Shown here: positions 1-9,099 of the stretch, piece by piece
How the letters are laid out: every line of letters starts with the position of its first letter
Numbering within the stretch: position 1 is the first letter of the stretch
Source: Streptomyces iranensis
Lineage (GTDB): Bacteria > Actinomycetota > Actinomycetes > Streptomycetales > Streptomycetaceae
Direction of reading: 5' to 3'
Assembly (NCBI RefSeq): GCF_017874715.1
Contig: NZ_JAGGLR010000013.1
Coordinates: 62,001-126,000, forward strand
Length of the DNA: 64,000 nucleotides
The notes under the pieces: model-generated
What the model was told of the DNA's origin: nothing
The model's database searches: none
Seen by the model: the letters and a program-made list of their open reading frames with translations, nothing else
Position numbers and translations under genes: made by a program

Positions 1-1
1 C

Positions 2-46
2 ACGGCCGCCCCCACGGCCGTCTACGGCCCCGTCCCGGAGCCCTGA
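2..46 (+). CDS. C-terminal fragment of an upstream gene
   Basis: The first 45 bases read in one frame as the last 14 codons of a protein (ending GPVPEP) followed by TGA at 44-46. All 14 codons end in G or C, as expected for a real Streptomyces gene. The rest lies outside the window, so the product cannot be named. In S. coelicolor the bldK oligopeptide importer lies near the counterpart of this region (recall), but nothing in this fragment shows identity. Confidence 0.4.
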   Translation, partial: TAAPTAVYGPVPEP

Positions 47-73
47 TCAGCGCGCGGGGCGGAATGGGGCGGC

Positions 74-925
74 GTGAGACGGTCCTCACGTGTGGGCCGG
101 GCGAAGAGCGCTCCCTTGTATGAGTTCACCTATGATCGCGACGTGTCGCAGAACGACCTTCAGCGCATCATCGACTTCCGGATCTCCTTCGCCCGTCGAC
201 AGGCCGGTGAAGTGCGGGAGGTGCCGGGCGGTTTCCTGGTGCTGCACCGGGAGTACGCCCGCTCCCATGAGCACAATCAGCTCCATATCACCGGGCCCGC
301 CGACCCCGAGGGGCTGCCCGCGCTCGCCGACGAGGCCATGGCCTTCCTGCCGCACCGCCGGATCACGGTCCATGACGAGGCCCTGGGGCTGCTCTGTGTG
401 CCCGCGCTGGAACGGGCCGGGTACACCCATGTCACCGAGGTGCTGATGGTCCACACCGGGCCGGCGCCGGCGGCCGGGGCGGCCGATGTGGTGGAGCGGG
501 AGCTGGGGCCGTATCCGCACGGGCTGCTGCGGCGGGCGGTGACGGCGCAGCAGTGGCGGTGGATGCCGGACGCGGACGAGAAGACCGTGTACGACCTCGT
601 GGAGCGGCGCACCGCCCGGCGGGCCGGAGCCGAGGAGGTGCTCTTCCTCGCCGCCCACGACGACAGCGGCGAGATCGCCTCCTGGGCCGATCTGTATCTG
701 GAGCCCGCCGCCGGGGTCGCCCAGATCGAGGAGGTGGCGACCGCCGAGCCGTATCTGCGCCGCGGCTACGCCGACGCCGTCCTGGCCGACGCGCTGCGCC
801 GCGCGGCCGCCGCGGGGTGCGCGCTGCGGTTCCTCGTCGCCGACCAGGACGACTGGCCGCTGCGCTGGTACGGCCGCCGCGGGTTCACCGCCGTCGGGCG
901 GGTGCATTCCTTCTCGCGGTTCTGA
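74..925 (+). CDS. GNAT family N-acetyltransferase
   Basis: The 283-aa protein looks like a GNAT acetyltransferase, which moves an acetyl group from acetyl-CoA to an amine. The C-terminal third carries the family signature: a strand ending in IEEVAT, then a pyrophosphate-binding turn (RRGYAD) and a final strand and loop in which WYGRRGFTAVGR resembles the usual YxxxGF motif. The N-terminal half is poorly conserved and may be a degenerate GNAT fold. Start GTG 74 is the longest option; GTG codons a little downstream are possible. It runs toward the minus-strand importer operon, whose last gene ends 19 bp away. The substrate is unknown. Confidence 0.75.
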   Translation: MRRSSRVGRAKSAPLYEFTYDRDVSQNDLQRIIDFRISFARRQAGEVREVPGGFLVLHREYARSHEHNQLHITGPADPEGLPALADEAMAFLPHRRITVHDEALGLLCVPALERAGYTHVTEVLMVHTGPAPAAGAADVVERELGPYPHGLLRRAVTAQQWRWMPDADEKTVYDLVERRTARRAGAEEVLFLAAHDDSGEIASWADLYLEPAAGVAQIEEVATAEPYLRRGYADAVLADALRRAAAAGCALRFLVADQDDWPLRWYGRRGFTAVGRVHSFSRF

Positions 926-943
926 TACCGAAACCCCGGTCCG

Positions 944-2074
944 TTACGGCCCCTTGTGCGGCAGGGCCTCCGACTCCGCCGCGATCAGCGCCGGGTCCAG
1001 CACCACGTCCTCCTCGCGGGCCTCGAGCGTCGGGTCCTCGGGGAAGTGGCAGGCGGACAGGTGGCCCTCGCGGTTGCCCTCCAGGCGGATGAGCGGCGGC
1101 TCCTCCCGCGCGCATTTGTCCTGGGCCTTCCAGCACCGGGTGCGGAACCGGCAGCCGGAGGGCGGGTCGATGGGGGAGGGGACGTCCCCGGCGAGCCGGA
1201 TGCGTGTCCGGCGGGTGGTCTCCACGGCGTCCGGGCCGTCCGAGGCCTCCTCGGCCATCATCACCGCCGCGTCCGGCACCGCGGACAGCAGCGCGTGGGT
1301 GTACGGGTGACGGGGGCGGCGGTAGATGGACTCGCGGTCGCCCACCTCGACCACCTTGCCCAGGTACATCACGGCGACGCGCTGCGAGAAGTGGCGTACG
1401 ACGGCGAGGTCATGGGCGATGAACAGGAAGGCGATGCCCAGCTCCCGCTGGAGCTTCTGGAGCAGATTGACGACCTGCGCCTGGATGGAGACGTCCAGCG
1501 CCGAGACCGGTTCGTCGGCCACGATCAGCTTGGGCTCCAGGGCGAGCGCGCGGGCCACCCCGATGCGCTGGCGCTGGCCGCCGGAGAACTCGTGCGGGAA
1601 GCGGTTGTAGTGCTCGGGGTTGAGGCCCACGATCTCCAGCAGTTCGCGCACCCGGGCCTCCCGGCCGCCCGCCGGATCGATGCCGTTGATCTCCATGGGG
1701 CCGGAGATGATGGTGCCGACGGTCTGCCGGGGGTTCAGCGAGGAGTACGGATCCTGGAAGATCATCTGGATCTCGGAGCGGATCGGCGCGAGCTCCTTGC
1801 GGCCCGCGTGGGTGATGTCCCGGCCCCGGTAGGTGATCGTGCCGCTGGTGGGTTCCAGCAGCCGGGTCAGCAGCCGGCCCGTGGTGGACTTGCCGCAGCC
1901 GGACTCGCCGACCAGCCCGAAGCTCTCCCCGGCGTGCACGGTCAGATCGACCCCGTCCACCGCCTGCACGGCCCCGATCTTCCGCTTGAACGGGAAACCG
2001 CCCATGATCGGGAAGTGTTTGGTCAGCCGCTCGGTGACCAGGAGAGGTTCGGGTGTGCCCGACTCGATGCTCAT
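944..2074 (-). CDS. Oligopeptide/dipeptide ABC transporter ATP-binding protein (OppF/DppF type)
   Basis: This 376-aa protein is one of the two ATPases that power uptake by the neighbouring importer. It has Walker A (GESGCGKST), the ABC signature (FSGGQRQRIG), Walker B (LIVADEPVSALD) and the switch His (FIAHDLAVV). The C-terminal oligopeptide-transporter extension has the Cys-containing stretch GCRFRTRCWKAQ, typical of OppD/OppF proteins. It is the last gene of the operon, starting 26 bp after the paired ATPase. It acts on the cytoplasmic face of the membrane. Confidence 0.93.
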   Translation of the reverse strand: MSIESGTPEPLLVTERLTKHFPIMGGFPFKRKIGAVQAVDGVDLTVHAGESFGLVGESGCGKSTTGRLLTRLLEPTSGTITYRGRDITHAGRKELAPIRSEIQMIFQDPYSSLNPRQTVGTIISGPMEINGIDPAGGREARVRELLEIVGLNPEHYNRFPHEFSGGQRQRIGVARALALEPKLIVADEPVSALDVSIQAQVVNLLQKLQRELGIAFLFIAHDLAVVRHFSQRVAVMYLGKVVEVGDRESIYRRPRHPYTHALLSAVPDAAVMMAEEASDGPDAVETTRRTRIRLAGDVPSPIDPPSGCRFRTRCWKAQDKCAREEPPLIRLEGNREGHLSACHFPEDPTLEAREEDVVLDPALIAAESEALPHKGP

Positions 2075-2100
2075 GCGTCAGCGCTCCTAAGCCCTGGTCC

Positions 2101-3174
2101 CTAGCCCAGCCGGGGCTTGATCTGCTCGGTGAAGAGGGTCTGTTTCCGCTCGGCGCTCAGATGGCAGGCCGCGCCGCGGCCGTCCGGCAGCGACGGCCGC
2201 TCGGTCGCGCAGCGATCGCCCGCCACCTGGTCGGTGTAGCGGCACCGCGGGTGGAAGGGGCAGCCCGGCGGGGGGCTGAGCAGGCTCGGCGGGGAGCCGG
2301 GGATGGGGCTCAGCGGCTGGTCCACGGCGGAGGTCAGCCGCGGCATGGAGCCCAGCAGCCCCCAGGTGTACGGGTGCTGCGGCGCCCGCAGCACCTCGCG
2401 GACCGTACCGCGCTCCACGGCCCGGCCCGCGTACATCACCAGCAGGTCGTCGGCGGTGTTGGCCACCACGCCCAGGTCATGGGTGATGAGGATGATCGCG
2501 GAGCCGAACTCCTGCTGGAGGTCCTTCAGCAGATCCAGGATCTGGGCCTGGACGGTGACGTCGAGGGCGGTGGTCGGCTCGTCGGCGATCAGCAGATCGG
2601 GGTCGCAGACCAGCGACATCGCGATCATCGCGCGCTGCCGCATCCCGCCGGAGAACTGGTGCGGATAGTCGTCCACCCGCAGCCGCGGGTTGGGGATGCC
2701 GACCTTCTGGAGCATCTCGATCGCCCGGGAGCGGGCCTCGCTCTTGGAGGCGCCGGTGTGCTTGCGGTACGGCTCGGCGATCTGGCGGCCCACCGTGTAG
2801 TACGGCGACAGGGCGGTCAGCGGGTCCTGGAAGATCATCGCCATGGTGTTGCCGCGCAGCCGCTCCAGGGTGCGCTCGGGCGCGCCGGTCAGCTCCTGCC
2901 CGTCCAGCAGGATCTCGCCGCTGACCGCGGTGGTGCGCGGATCGTGCAGGCCCAGGACGGTGAGGTTGGTGACGGACTTTCCGGAGCCGGACTCGCCGAC
3001 GATGCCGAGCGTCCGGCCGCGTTCGAGGTCGAAGGAGAGGCCGTCCACGGCCTTGACGACGCCGTCCTCGGTGGAGAACCGGACGTACAGATCGCGTACG
3101 GACAGGAAGGCGCCGTCGCCGGGGCCGGCCGATGGGGGCGTCGCGCCGTCGTCGGGCTTGGTGAGTGTGGTCAT
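2101..3174 (-). CDS. Oligopeptide/dipeptide ABC transporter ATP-binding protein (OppD/DppD type)
   Basis: This is the partner ATPase, 357 aa. It shows Walker A (GESGSGKSV), the signature FSGGMRQRAM, Walker B (LLIADEPTTALD) and the switch His (LITHDLGVV). The C-terminal extension GCPFHPRCRYTDQVAGDRC carries the Cys residues seen in this subfamily. It starts 19 bp after the permease gene and is followed by the second ATPase, so the two probably form a heterodimer on the permease pair. Confidence 0.93.
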   Translation of the reverse strand: MTTLTKPDDGATPPSAGPGDGAFLSVRDLYVRFSTEDGVVKAVDGLSFDLERGRTLGIVGESGSGKSVTNLTVLGLHDPRTTAVSGEILLDGQELTGAPERTLERLRGNTMAMIFQDPLTALSPYYTVGRQIAEPYRKHTGASKSEARSRAIEMLQKVGIPNPRLRVDDYPHQFSGGMRQRAMIAMSLVCDPDLLIADEPTTALDVTVQAQILDLLKDLQQEFGSAIILITHDLGVVANTADDLLVMYAGRAVERGTVREVLRAPQHPYTWGLLGSMPRLTSAVDQPLSPIPGSPPSLLSPPPGCPFHPRCRYTDQVAGDRCATERPSLPDGRGAACHLSAERKQTLFTEQIKPRLG

Positions 3175-3193
3175 CTCGGCAGCTCCGGGTCTG

Positions 3194-4171
3194 TCAGGCG
3201 AGGCGCACGCGCGGGTCGATGAAGGCGTAGGCGGCGTCGACCAGGATGTTGAACACCACGATGGCCGCGGAGCTGACCAGCATCACGCCCATCAGCATGG
3301 GCAGATCGGTGAGCTGGACGGATTCCACCGCCAGTCGCCCGATGCCGTGCAGGGTGAAGGTGTACTCGGTGACCATGGCCCCGCCGAAGAGCGATCCGAG
3401 GTCGATGCCGAAGATGGTGATGATGGGGGCGATGGCGCCGCGCCAGGCGTAGCGGAAGAAGACCGTACGGCTGGAGAGCCCCTTGGCTCTCGCGGTGCGG
3501 ACATGGTCCTCCTGCAGCTGCTCGACCATCTGGGAGCGGGTCATCCGGCTGTAGTTGGCCAGGAAGATCAGGGAGAGCACCACCCAGGGCAGCAGCATCC
3601 CGCTGAACCACTTCGCCGGATTGTCGGTGAAGGGGTAGTAGGCGGGCTGGTCCATGATCCCCAGACCGCTGACGAACCAGGCCAGGGCGAGCACTCCGAC
3701 GAAGTAGATCTGCATCGAGGCGCCGAGCAGCGACAGCGAGCTGAAGAACTTGTCGATCCAGGTGCCGCGCCGCCAGGCCGCGATCATGCCGATGCCGATC
3801 CCGCAGACCAGGAACACGGCGGCACCGCCGAGGGCGAGCGAGAGGGTGGTGGGGAAGCGGTCGGCGATGGTGCCCCAGACGGGCTCCTGGCTGACGAAGG
3901 AGTAGCCGAAGCAGGGGGCGCTGCAGTGCCCCACGGCGAAGTCCCGCCCGGCGACGATCCCCACCATGAACTTCGCGTACTGGACCGGCACCGGCTGGTC
4001 CAGGCCCAGGTTCTTGTTGATCACGGCGAGCGAGGTGGGATCGCAGTTCTTGCCGCAGGCGAGCCGGGCCGGTTCGGCGGGCAGGGCGAAGAAGAGGAAG
4101 AACGTGATCGCGCTGATCAGGATCAGGATCACGATCGCGCCGAGGGACCGGCGGGCGAGGAATCTCAACAT
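3194..4171 (-). CDS. Oligopeptide ABC transporter permease (OppB/DppB type)
   Basis: The 325-aa integral membrane protein belongs to the binding-protein-dependent permease family. It begins with a membrane segment right after LARRSLG, has a large external loop with cysteines (about residues 40-100), then five further hydrophobic segments. The cytoplasmic EAA-like loop (VRTARAKGLSSRTVFFRYAWRG, cited in part) contacts the ATPases. It ends with VDAAYAFIDPRVRLA, typical of this family. It is separated from the upstream binding-protein gene by a strong hairpin. Confidence 0.92.
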   Translation of the reverse strand: MLRFLARRSLGAIVILILISAITFFLFFALPAEPARLACGKNCDPTSLAVINKNLGLDQPVPVQYAKFMVGIVAGRDFAVGHCSAPCFGYSFVSQEPVWGTIADRFPTTLSLALGGAAVFLVCGIGIGMIAAWRRGTWIDKFFSSLSLLGASMQIYFVGVLALAWFVSGLGIMDQPAYYPFTDNPAKWFSGMLLPWVVLSLIFLANYSRMTRSQMVEQLQEDHVRTARAKGLSSRTVFFRYAWRGAIAPIITIFGIDLGSLFGGAMVTEYTFTLHGIGRLAVESVQLTDLPMLMGVMLVSSAAIVVFNILVDAAYAFIDPRVRLA

Positions 4172-4201
4172 GACGTCGGTGATCTTCCGCTAGGGGCGGG
4201 T

Positions 4202-4237
4202 CCCCGGCCGCACCCGCCGATACGGGTGCGGCCGGGG
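4202..4237 (-). terminator. Intercistronic hairpin inside the importer operon
   Basis: There is a perfect 15-bp inverted repeat (arms 4202-4216 and 4223-4237, loop ccgata), almost all G and C. It lies just after the stop codon of the substrate-binding protein and before the permease gene. In this position it probably protects the upstream mRNA or partly terminates transcription, so that more binding protein than permease is made. That role is inference; the symmetry is directly visible. Confidence 0.8.
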
Positions 4238-4263
4238 TCTGCGCTGCCTGGTTACGGCCGCGG

Positions 4264-6063
4264 CTACTTGATGAAGACGGCCGTCGGGTCCACGGCGCCG
4301 TAGACCGAGTTGAACTTCACTCCGCCCAGCCCTGAGCCCCAGAGGGTGAACAGCCGGTTGTAGAAGGTCGGGACGGCGGGGATCTCATCGGTGAGGATCT
4401 TCTCGCTGAGCTTGATCCACTCCGAGGTGGCCCGGCTGAGGTCGCTGGCCTTGGCGACCTTGTCGATCTCCTTGTTGACCGCCGGGACGTTGAGGTGCGA
4501 ATAGTTCGAGGAGTCGTCGTAGACGTTTTCGCCGCCGTACACCGGCGGGACCACGGTCGAGGCGGACGGCCAGTCGGCACCCCACGAGGACCGGTACAGG
4601 TCGAACTTGTTCTTGACCTTTCCGATCTGCGTGTAAAAGGTCGACTGGTCGATCTCCTTCTTCTGCACCTTGAACCCGGCCCGCTCCAGGGCCTGCTGGA
4701 CGACCACCGAGGCGTCCTGGTGGGTGTCGCCGTTGCCGTAGGCGTAGACGAGCTCGTAGTTCTCCTTGCCCGCCTCCTTCAGCAGCTCCCTGGCCTTCTT
4801 GGCGTTGCCGCCGGGGTACTTCTTCTTCTGGAACGGGTCGAAGGAGGGGTCGTAGCCCTTGAGCGTGGGGCCGACCAGCCCGCCGCCGACCTCACCACCC
4901 TTGGGGCCGCCGAACTGCTGGAGGTACTGCCCGCTGGGGAAGGCCCAGGCGATCGCCTCGCGCACCTTCTTGTCCTTGACCCGATCGGTGTTGATCGAGA
5001 CGACGTCCACATAGGGCTGCGTCTCGGTCAGCGACCGGGACATCGCCTCCTTGTCCTTGAGGACCGTGGAGATCTGCGACGGGTCGACCGCGTTGGTCCA
5101 CGTCATCCCGTTCCGGTCGGCGCCCTTGTTCGCCTGGAGCCGGCGGGTGGAGTCCACCCACTGGTGGCCGAAGGAGACGTCGAACTTCTCGACGTACTGA
5201 TGGCGTATCGAGTCGGTCTTGGGGTCCCACTGGTCGTTTTTGACGAACTGGATGCCCTTGCCCGGCTTGAAGTTCTGGACCTTGTACGGACCGGAGGACA
5301 GCGGGGCCTTGTCGTACTTCTCCTTGGTGTCCTTGCCCGGCGGCACCGCGCTGATATTGGGCATGGCGACCGCGAACGGCACCTCGGCGCGCGGCTGGTC
5401 GAAGTGGAAGACGATGGTCTTGTCGTCCGGCGTGTCCAGCACCGACTTGGGCAGGTGCTTGCCCTTGTAGGGGCCGTCCGGAAGCGCCTTGCGGTACTTC
5501 TGGCCCTCCCCGGAGAGCCACTGCTGGAGATAGGTCGGCCCGTTGGTCTGATACGGCGCGTAGAGCCGCTCGACGGCCTGCCGGACGTCCCTTGAGGTGA
5601 TGGGCGAGCCGTCCTCGTACTTCAGCCCGTCCTTGAGGGTGTACGTCCAGGTGCGGCCGCCGTCGGAGGACTTGCCGGTGTCGGTGGCGAGGTCGCCGAC
5701 CAGCTTGGCCTTGCCCGTCTTGTCGTCGAACTGGTAGTTCGTCAGCGTCCGGTTGTAGAGCGTCTGCATGATCAGCTCATCGCTGACATAGATCTGCCCC
5801 GGGTCCAGATGCTCGAAGGCGTCCCGCTGCAGCACCGTGACGGTGCCGCCCTTCTTGGCGCCCGGCAGGTCCTTGGCCGGTCCGGTGGAGTCCGCGGCGG
5901 TGCCGAGGGTGATGTCCTGGGACTCCATCTTGGGCTCGTTCGAATCCTTGGGGTCCGAGCCACCGCCACCGCTGCTGCACCCCGCGAGCGCCAGGGCCCC
6001 CGCGGCCAGGGCGACGGCGTAGGTACGGGCTCTGCGACTGTTCTTGGACGTCATCGTGGTCAC
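4264..6063 (-). CDS. Oligopeptide ABC transporter substrate-binding lipoprotein (SBP family 5)
   Basis: This extracytoplasmic lipoprotein (about 599 aa) captures the substrate for the importer. It has a positively charged start, a hydrophobic stretch and the lipobox LALAGC followed by a Ser/Gly linker. The body matches family 5 peptide-binding proteins: DPGQIYVSDELIMQTLYN, LATDTGKSSDGGRTWTYTLKDG in part, SGPYKVQNFKPGKG and the C-terminal PTFYNRLFTLWG. GTG 6063 is chosen because GAGG lies 8 nt upstream; ATG 6054 is in frame and also possible. The reading frame stays open further upstream but without a signal peptide. Confidence 0.92.
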   Translation of the reverse strand: MTTMTSKNSRRARTYAVALAAGALALAGCSSGGGGSDPKDSNEPKMESQDITLGTAADSTGPAKDLPGAKKGGTVTVLQRDAFEHLDPGQIYVSDELIMQTLYNRTLTNYQFDDKTGKAKLVGDLATDTGKSSDGGRTWTYTLKDGLKYEDGSPITSRDVRQAVERLYAPYQTNGPTYLQQWLSGEGQKYRKALPDGPYKGKHLPKSVLDTPDDKTIVFHFDQPRAEVPFAVAMPNISAVPPGKDTKEKYDKAPLSSGPYKVQNFKPGKGIQFVKNDQWDPKTDSIRHQYVEKFDVSFGHQWVDSTRRLQANKGADRNGMTWTNAVDPSQISTVLKDKEAMSRSLTETQPYVDVVSINTDRVKDKKVREAIAWAFPSGQYLQQFGGPKGGEVGGGLVGPTLKGYDPSFDPFQKKKYPGGNAKKARELLKEAGKENYELVYAYGNGDTHQDASVVVQQALERAGFKVQKKEIDQSTFYTQIGKVKNKFDLYRSSWGADWPSASTVVPPVYGGENVYDDSSNYSHLNVPAVNKEIDKVAKASDLSRATSEWIKLSEKILTDEIPAVPTFYNRLFTLWGSGLGGVKFNSVYGAVDPTAVFIK

Positions 6064-6125
6064 TGCACCTGCCTCATCGGACGGAAGACTTGCCGTTCTC
6101 TGCCTTGGGCCCGGCGGCCCCCCGG

Positions 6126-7133
6126 TCACCGCGTGGTCTTCGGGTCCATCGCGTCCCGGACCGAGTCCCCGAGCAGGTTGAAGGCGACCACGAAGACCAC
6201 CATGGCGATGCCGGGGAAGAACATGTAGGTGATGTCGCCCTCGTAGAAGTTCGCGCCCTTGGCGAACATCCGGCCCCAGTCGGGGGTCGGCTCCACCACG
6301 CCGACGCCGAGGAAGGACAGCGCCGCCTCCGTCGTCACGAAGTTCGGCAGCATCAGCGTGGACTGCACCAGGATGGGCGTGACGAGGTTGGGCAGCAGCT
6401 CCTTGCGGACGATCCGCCACGGCGAGGCGCCGGTCACCCTGGCCGCCTCGACGAACTCACGCTCCCTCAGGGACAGCACCTGGCCGCGCAGCAGCCGGGC
6501 CAGCTGCATCCAGCCCAGCAGCCACAACACCATCACCAGGGCCGTGACCCGGAAATAGGTGGGCGTCTCCTTCTGCGGGCTGACGAACAGCGCGGTGACC
6601 ACCGGCATGAAGGCGACGAAGAACAGCTGCTGCGGAAAGGACAGCAGCAGATCGATGAGGCGGCCGAGGAAGTAGTCGGTGCGGCCGCCCGTATAGCCCG
6701 CCACCACGCCGATCACGATGCCGGTGAGCGTGGACAGCACGGTCGCGGCCAGCCCGATCAGCAGCGAGGTGCGGATGCCGTAGACGAGCTGGGTCAGCAC
6801 ATCGCGGCCCAGCTTGGGCTCGATGCCGAACCAGAACTCGCCGTCGATGCCGCCGTTGGGCTTCATCGGATAGCCGGTGAGGGGGTCCAGCAGTTCGGGC
6901 CGGTCCAGTCCGTAGGTGGTGTACGGATCCTTGCCGTACAGCCAGGCGATCACCGGCGCCAGCACGGCGACGGCGAAGAAGAAGACCACCACGCACGCGG
7001 AGATCACACCGGTGCGGTCGCGTTTGAAGCGCCGCCACATCAGCTGGCGGGGCGCCAGACCGGCCGGCGCCTCGCCCGCCGTGCCGCCCGGTGCGGTCTT
7101 CTCGACCACGCCGGTCTGGGATGGACTCGTCAT
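6126..7133 (-). CDS. Oligopeptide ABC transporter permease (OppC/DppC type)
   Basis: This 335-aa permease is the first gene of the minus-strand operon. The N-terminal cytoplasmic stretch ends in RRFKRDRTGV, followed by the first membrane segment, the usual OppC arrangement. The family loop (VEAARVTGASPWRIVRKELLP, cited in part) is present, and the protein ends with NLLGDSVRDAMDPKTTR, typical of the family. The ribosome site GGGGGGA sits about 9 nt before the ATG. The gene order permease C, binding protein, permease B, ATPase, ATPase differs from the common A-B-C-D-F order. Confidence 0.92.
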   Translation of the reverse strand: MTSPSQTGVVEKTAPGGTAGEAPAGLAPRQLMWRRFKRDRTGVISACVVVFFFAVAVLAPVIAWLYGKDPYTTYGLDRPELLDPLTGYPMKPNGGIDGEFWFGIEPKLGRDVLTQLVYGIRTSLLIGLAATVLSTLTGIVIGVVAGYTGGRTDYFLGRLIDLLLSFPQQLFFVAFMPVVTALFVSPQKETPTYFRVTALVMVLWLLGWMQLARLLRGQVLSLREREFVEAARVTGASPWRIVRKELLPNLVTPILVQSTLMLPNFVTTEAALSFLGVGVVEPTPDWGRMFAKGANFYEGDITYMFFPGIAMVVFVVAFNLLGDSVRDAMDPKTTR

Positions 7134-7656
7134 CGCGTAGCGTCCCCCCGCACTGGTGTCACACCGTCAACTCGCGTTGTCTATGCGCGTCATGTCGCCG
7201 CCCGCTCGCCAGGGTGGTGCATGCGTGTCGGGTTGAGCGGACTTTCGCAATCGGGGAACGGCACAGTCAAGGGTCCGGGGAGGGTGGATGTGCCGCTCAT
7301 TCGAACCTTGAGCGAAGATTTGGCAGATCGAGGTCCAGGCGTGCTTGACAGAGACCCCTCATGACGGACAAAGCGTGGATTATGGGCAGGAAACGCGTTA
7401 ACACACAGGCAACTCATCTGTCGCAACACCGATATACGGACGCGCCAGGCTGAACTGCGTACGGCCGTGCGGGTGCCGTGGACCGGTCGGGGCGCGCGAT
7501 GCCGCCCCGGCCGGTCGCACCACTTCGGGGGCTCGGGCCGACCGTGTCTCCCGGTGGTCTCCGGACGGTCACGATCCGCATTTTTCTTCCACCATCGGTA
7601 TTTTTCTTCGGCTCGCGACGGTTGCCCGGGGTGCGAGGCGGGGGAGACCTACGGCT
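7134..7656. other. Divergent intergenic region (523 bp)
   Basis: No gene is visible. The region separates the minus-strand importer operon from the plus-strand membrane-protein gene and must hold promoters for both. It includes the best -35-like hexamer on the plus strand (TTGACA, about 7342-7347), though I find no convincing -10 at the right distance. On the minus strand TTGACG occurs about 35 bases before the ATG of the permease gene. Two copies of a 10-bp AT-rich repeat (7580-7609) are listed separately. Confidence 0.6.
7580..7609. promoter_or_regulatory. 10-bp direct repeat with a 20-bp period
   Basis: The sequence atttttcttc occurs at 7580-7589 and again at 7600-7609. The two copies are exactly 20 bp apart (about two helical turns), so a protein dimer could bind both on one face of the DNA. 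They are unusually AT-rich for this genome and lie 48-77 bp upstream of the ATG at 7657. A regulatory role is inference. Confidence 0.45.
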
Positions 7657-8916
7657 ATGGGGCAGGGACGGATACTCAACAGCGGAGCGCGCGTCTTCGG
7701 GGCGCTCGTCTGCGCGGTTCTCGGGCTGATCTCGCTGGGATGGATCATCCACGACCTGGACAAGGCCGATGAGGCGAACCATCTGTGGTGGACCTGGGCG
7801 GGGTTGCCGTTCCGGGCCACCGGAGGGATCTTCGGCTCCTCCCTGCTCGACCTCGCGCTGCTGCTGGTCTACGCGGTCGTCGGGATCACCGCACTGCGCT
7901 CACCGGCCGCCGCGGGCGCGCTCGGCACGGTCGCGGTGGTGACCGTCGCGGTGCGCCTGCCCAGCCTGTGGAACCTGAACTCGGACTGGCTCCAGGGCAT
8001 CCCCGGCGATCTGAAGACCCGGGCGAATGTCAGCGCCTGGGCGCAGGTGGTGCTCGCGGGGCTGCTGCTGGCCGTCGTGGCCGCCGCACGCCGCCCCGCC
8101 GACCTCGCCGCCCCGCCCGGCCGGCCGGTCTCGCCCGCCGACCGGCCGCCGGGCCGCCCCGCGCCCGGGGCCGCGGTCGTCGGCGCGCTGTTCCTGGGCG
8201 CCCTCGGGGTCGTCATCGCCGCCTGGCAGATCTACTGGGCCCAGGAGCGCGGCTGGGAGATCTACAAGTACCTGCTCACCGGCAAGCACACGCTGCCCAC
8301 TCTGCTCTCGGCGCCCGGTGCCTGGATCGCGTGGGCGGCGGTGGCGCTGTCCCTGGCCGGAGCGGCCGCCGCGCTCGCGCGCGCCCCGCTGGCGCGCCCG
8401 CTGGGGATGGTGGCGGCGGCCCTGGTCACGGCCACGGGGATCAGTGAGGCATCGCTCTACATCAAGCTCGACTATGTGGACCACCTCAGCGATCTGCCGA
8501 CGGTGGGCGTGCTCAGCGTGCTCACCGGCTTCTTCGAGGCGATCGCGGGGCTGATCGCCCTGATCGTGCTGGCGCGGCGAGGCGTGGAGGAGGACGCCGC
8601 GGGACTCGGAGGCCTCGGGGGCGCCCCGGCGTACGGCGGCGGCCATGGCGGCTACGGGGGTTACGACGGCCAGGGGCCCGGGGGCTACGACGCCCAGGGT
8701 CCTGGGGGCTACGGGGACGGCTCCGGGGCCGGGGGCTACGGCGGCGGTTACGGCGGTGGCTATGGCGGTGGGGGCTACGGCGGGGGTGGTTACGGTGACG
8801 GCGGTTACGCCCCGCCGCCGCCCGCCACTCCGCCGCTGGTGCCCCCGCCGCCCGGCACCCCGCCCGCCGCGCCCCCGCCGCCGTCCGCACCTCCGGCGCC
8901 GCCACCGGGCTGGTGA
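7657..8916 (+). CDS. Membrane protein with Gly/Tyr-rich and Pro-rich C-terminal tail
   Basis: The 419-aa protein is not recognised. It has about eight hydrophobic segments in two sets (roughly residues 8-32, 58-100, 124-145, 170-195, 218-245, 250-275 and 283-310). After residue 320 comes a low-complexity tail: repeated YGGGYGG/GGYG units with GPGGYDAQ, then a proline run (PPPPATPPLVPPPPGTPP). Such tails are common in Streptomyces membrane proteins and are probably cytoplasmic and disordered. GGGGGAG lies about 10 nt before the ATG. A dispersed repeat element follows the gene. Function unknown. Confidence 0.75.
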   Translation: MGQGRILNSGARVFGALVCAVLGLISLGWIIHDLDKADEANHLWWTWAGLPFRATGGIFGSSLLDLALLLVYAVVGITALRSPAAAGALGTVAVVTVAVRLPSLWNLNSDWLQGIPGDLKTRANVSAWAQVVLAGLLLAVVAAARRPADLAAPPGRPVSPADRPPGRPAPGAAVVGALFLGALGVVIAAWQIYWAQERGWEIYKYLLTGKHTLPTLLSAPGAWIAWAAVALSLAGAAAALARAPLARPLGMVAAALVTATGISEASLYIKLDYVDHLSDLPTVGVLSVLTGFFEAIAGLIALIVLARRGVEEDAAGLGGLGGAPAYGGGHGGYGGYDGQGPGGYDAQGPGGYGDGSGAGGYGGGYGGGYGGGGYGGGGYGDGGYAPPPPATPPLVPPPPGTPPAAPPPPSAPPAPPPGW

Positions 8917-8965
8917 CGGCGGCGGGGCACGGCCCCGGGAGGCGAAGTCGACCGCGGTTCGGGAC

Positions 8966-9099
8966 GCGCCCCGAAGGGGCGCGGGGCTGTGTCGATGTGC
9001 GGCTCCGCCGCGCGGGCGCGACCAGCCACGACGGTGCCGCAGACGGTCGACCGCAGATCAGGGCACTCACACAGGTCAGAGCACCCCCAGCGGAGCGCT
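8966..9099 (+). repeat. Dispersed 3'-flank element, copy A
   Basis: The copy starts with a hairpin (gcgcccc-gaa-ggggcgc, 8966-8982), continues with a conserved stretch centred on ctgtgtcgatgtgcggctcc and ends with ccagcggagcgct at the stop codon of the convergent peptidase gene. Copies B (15664-15779) and C (19571-19717) share the same order of motifs. All three lie after the 3' end of a plus-strand gene. Confidence 0.75.

Noticed and set aside
6064..6420. N-terminal extension of the substrate-binding protein to 718 aa
   Set aside because: The extension overlaps the permease gene and would hide the lipoprotein signal peptide; GTG 6063 has a proper ribosome site.
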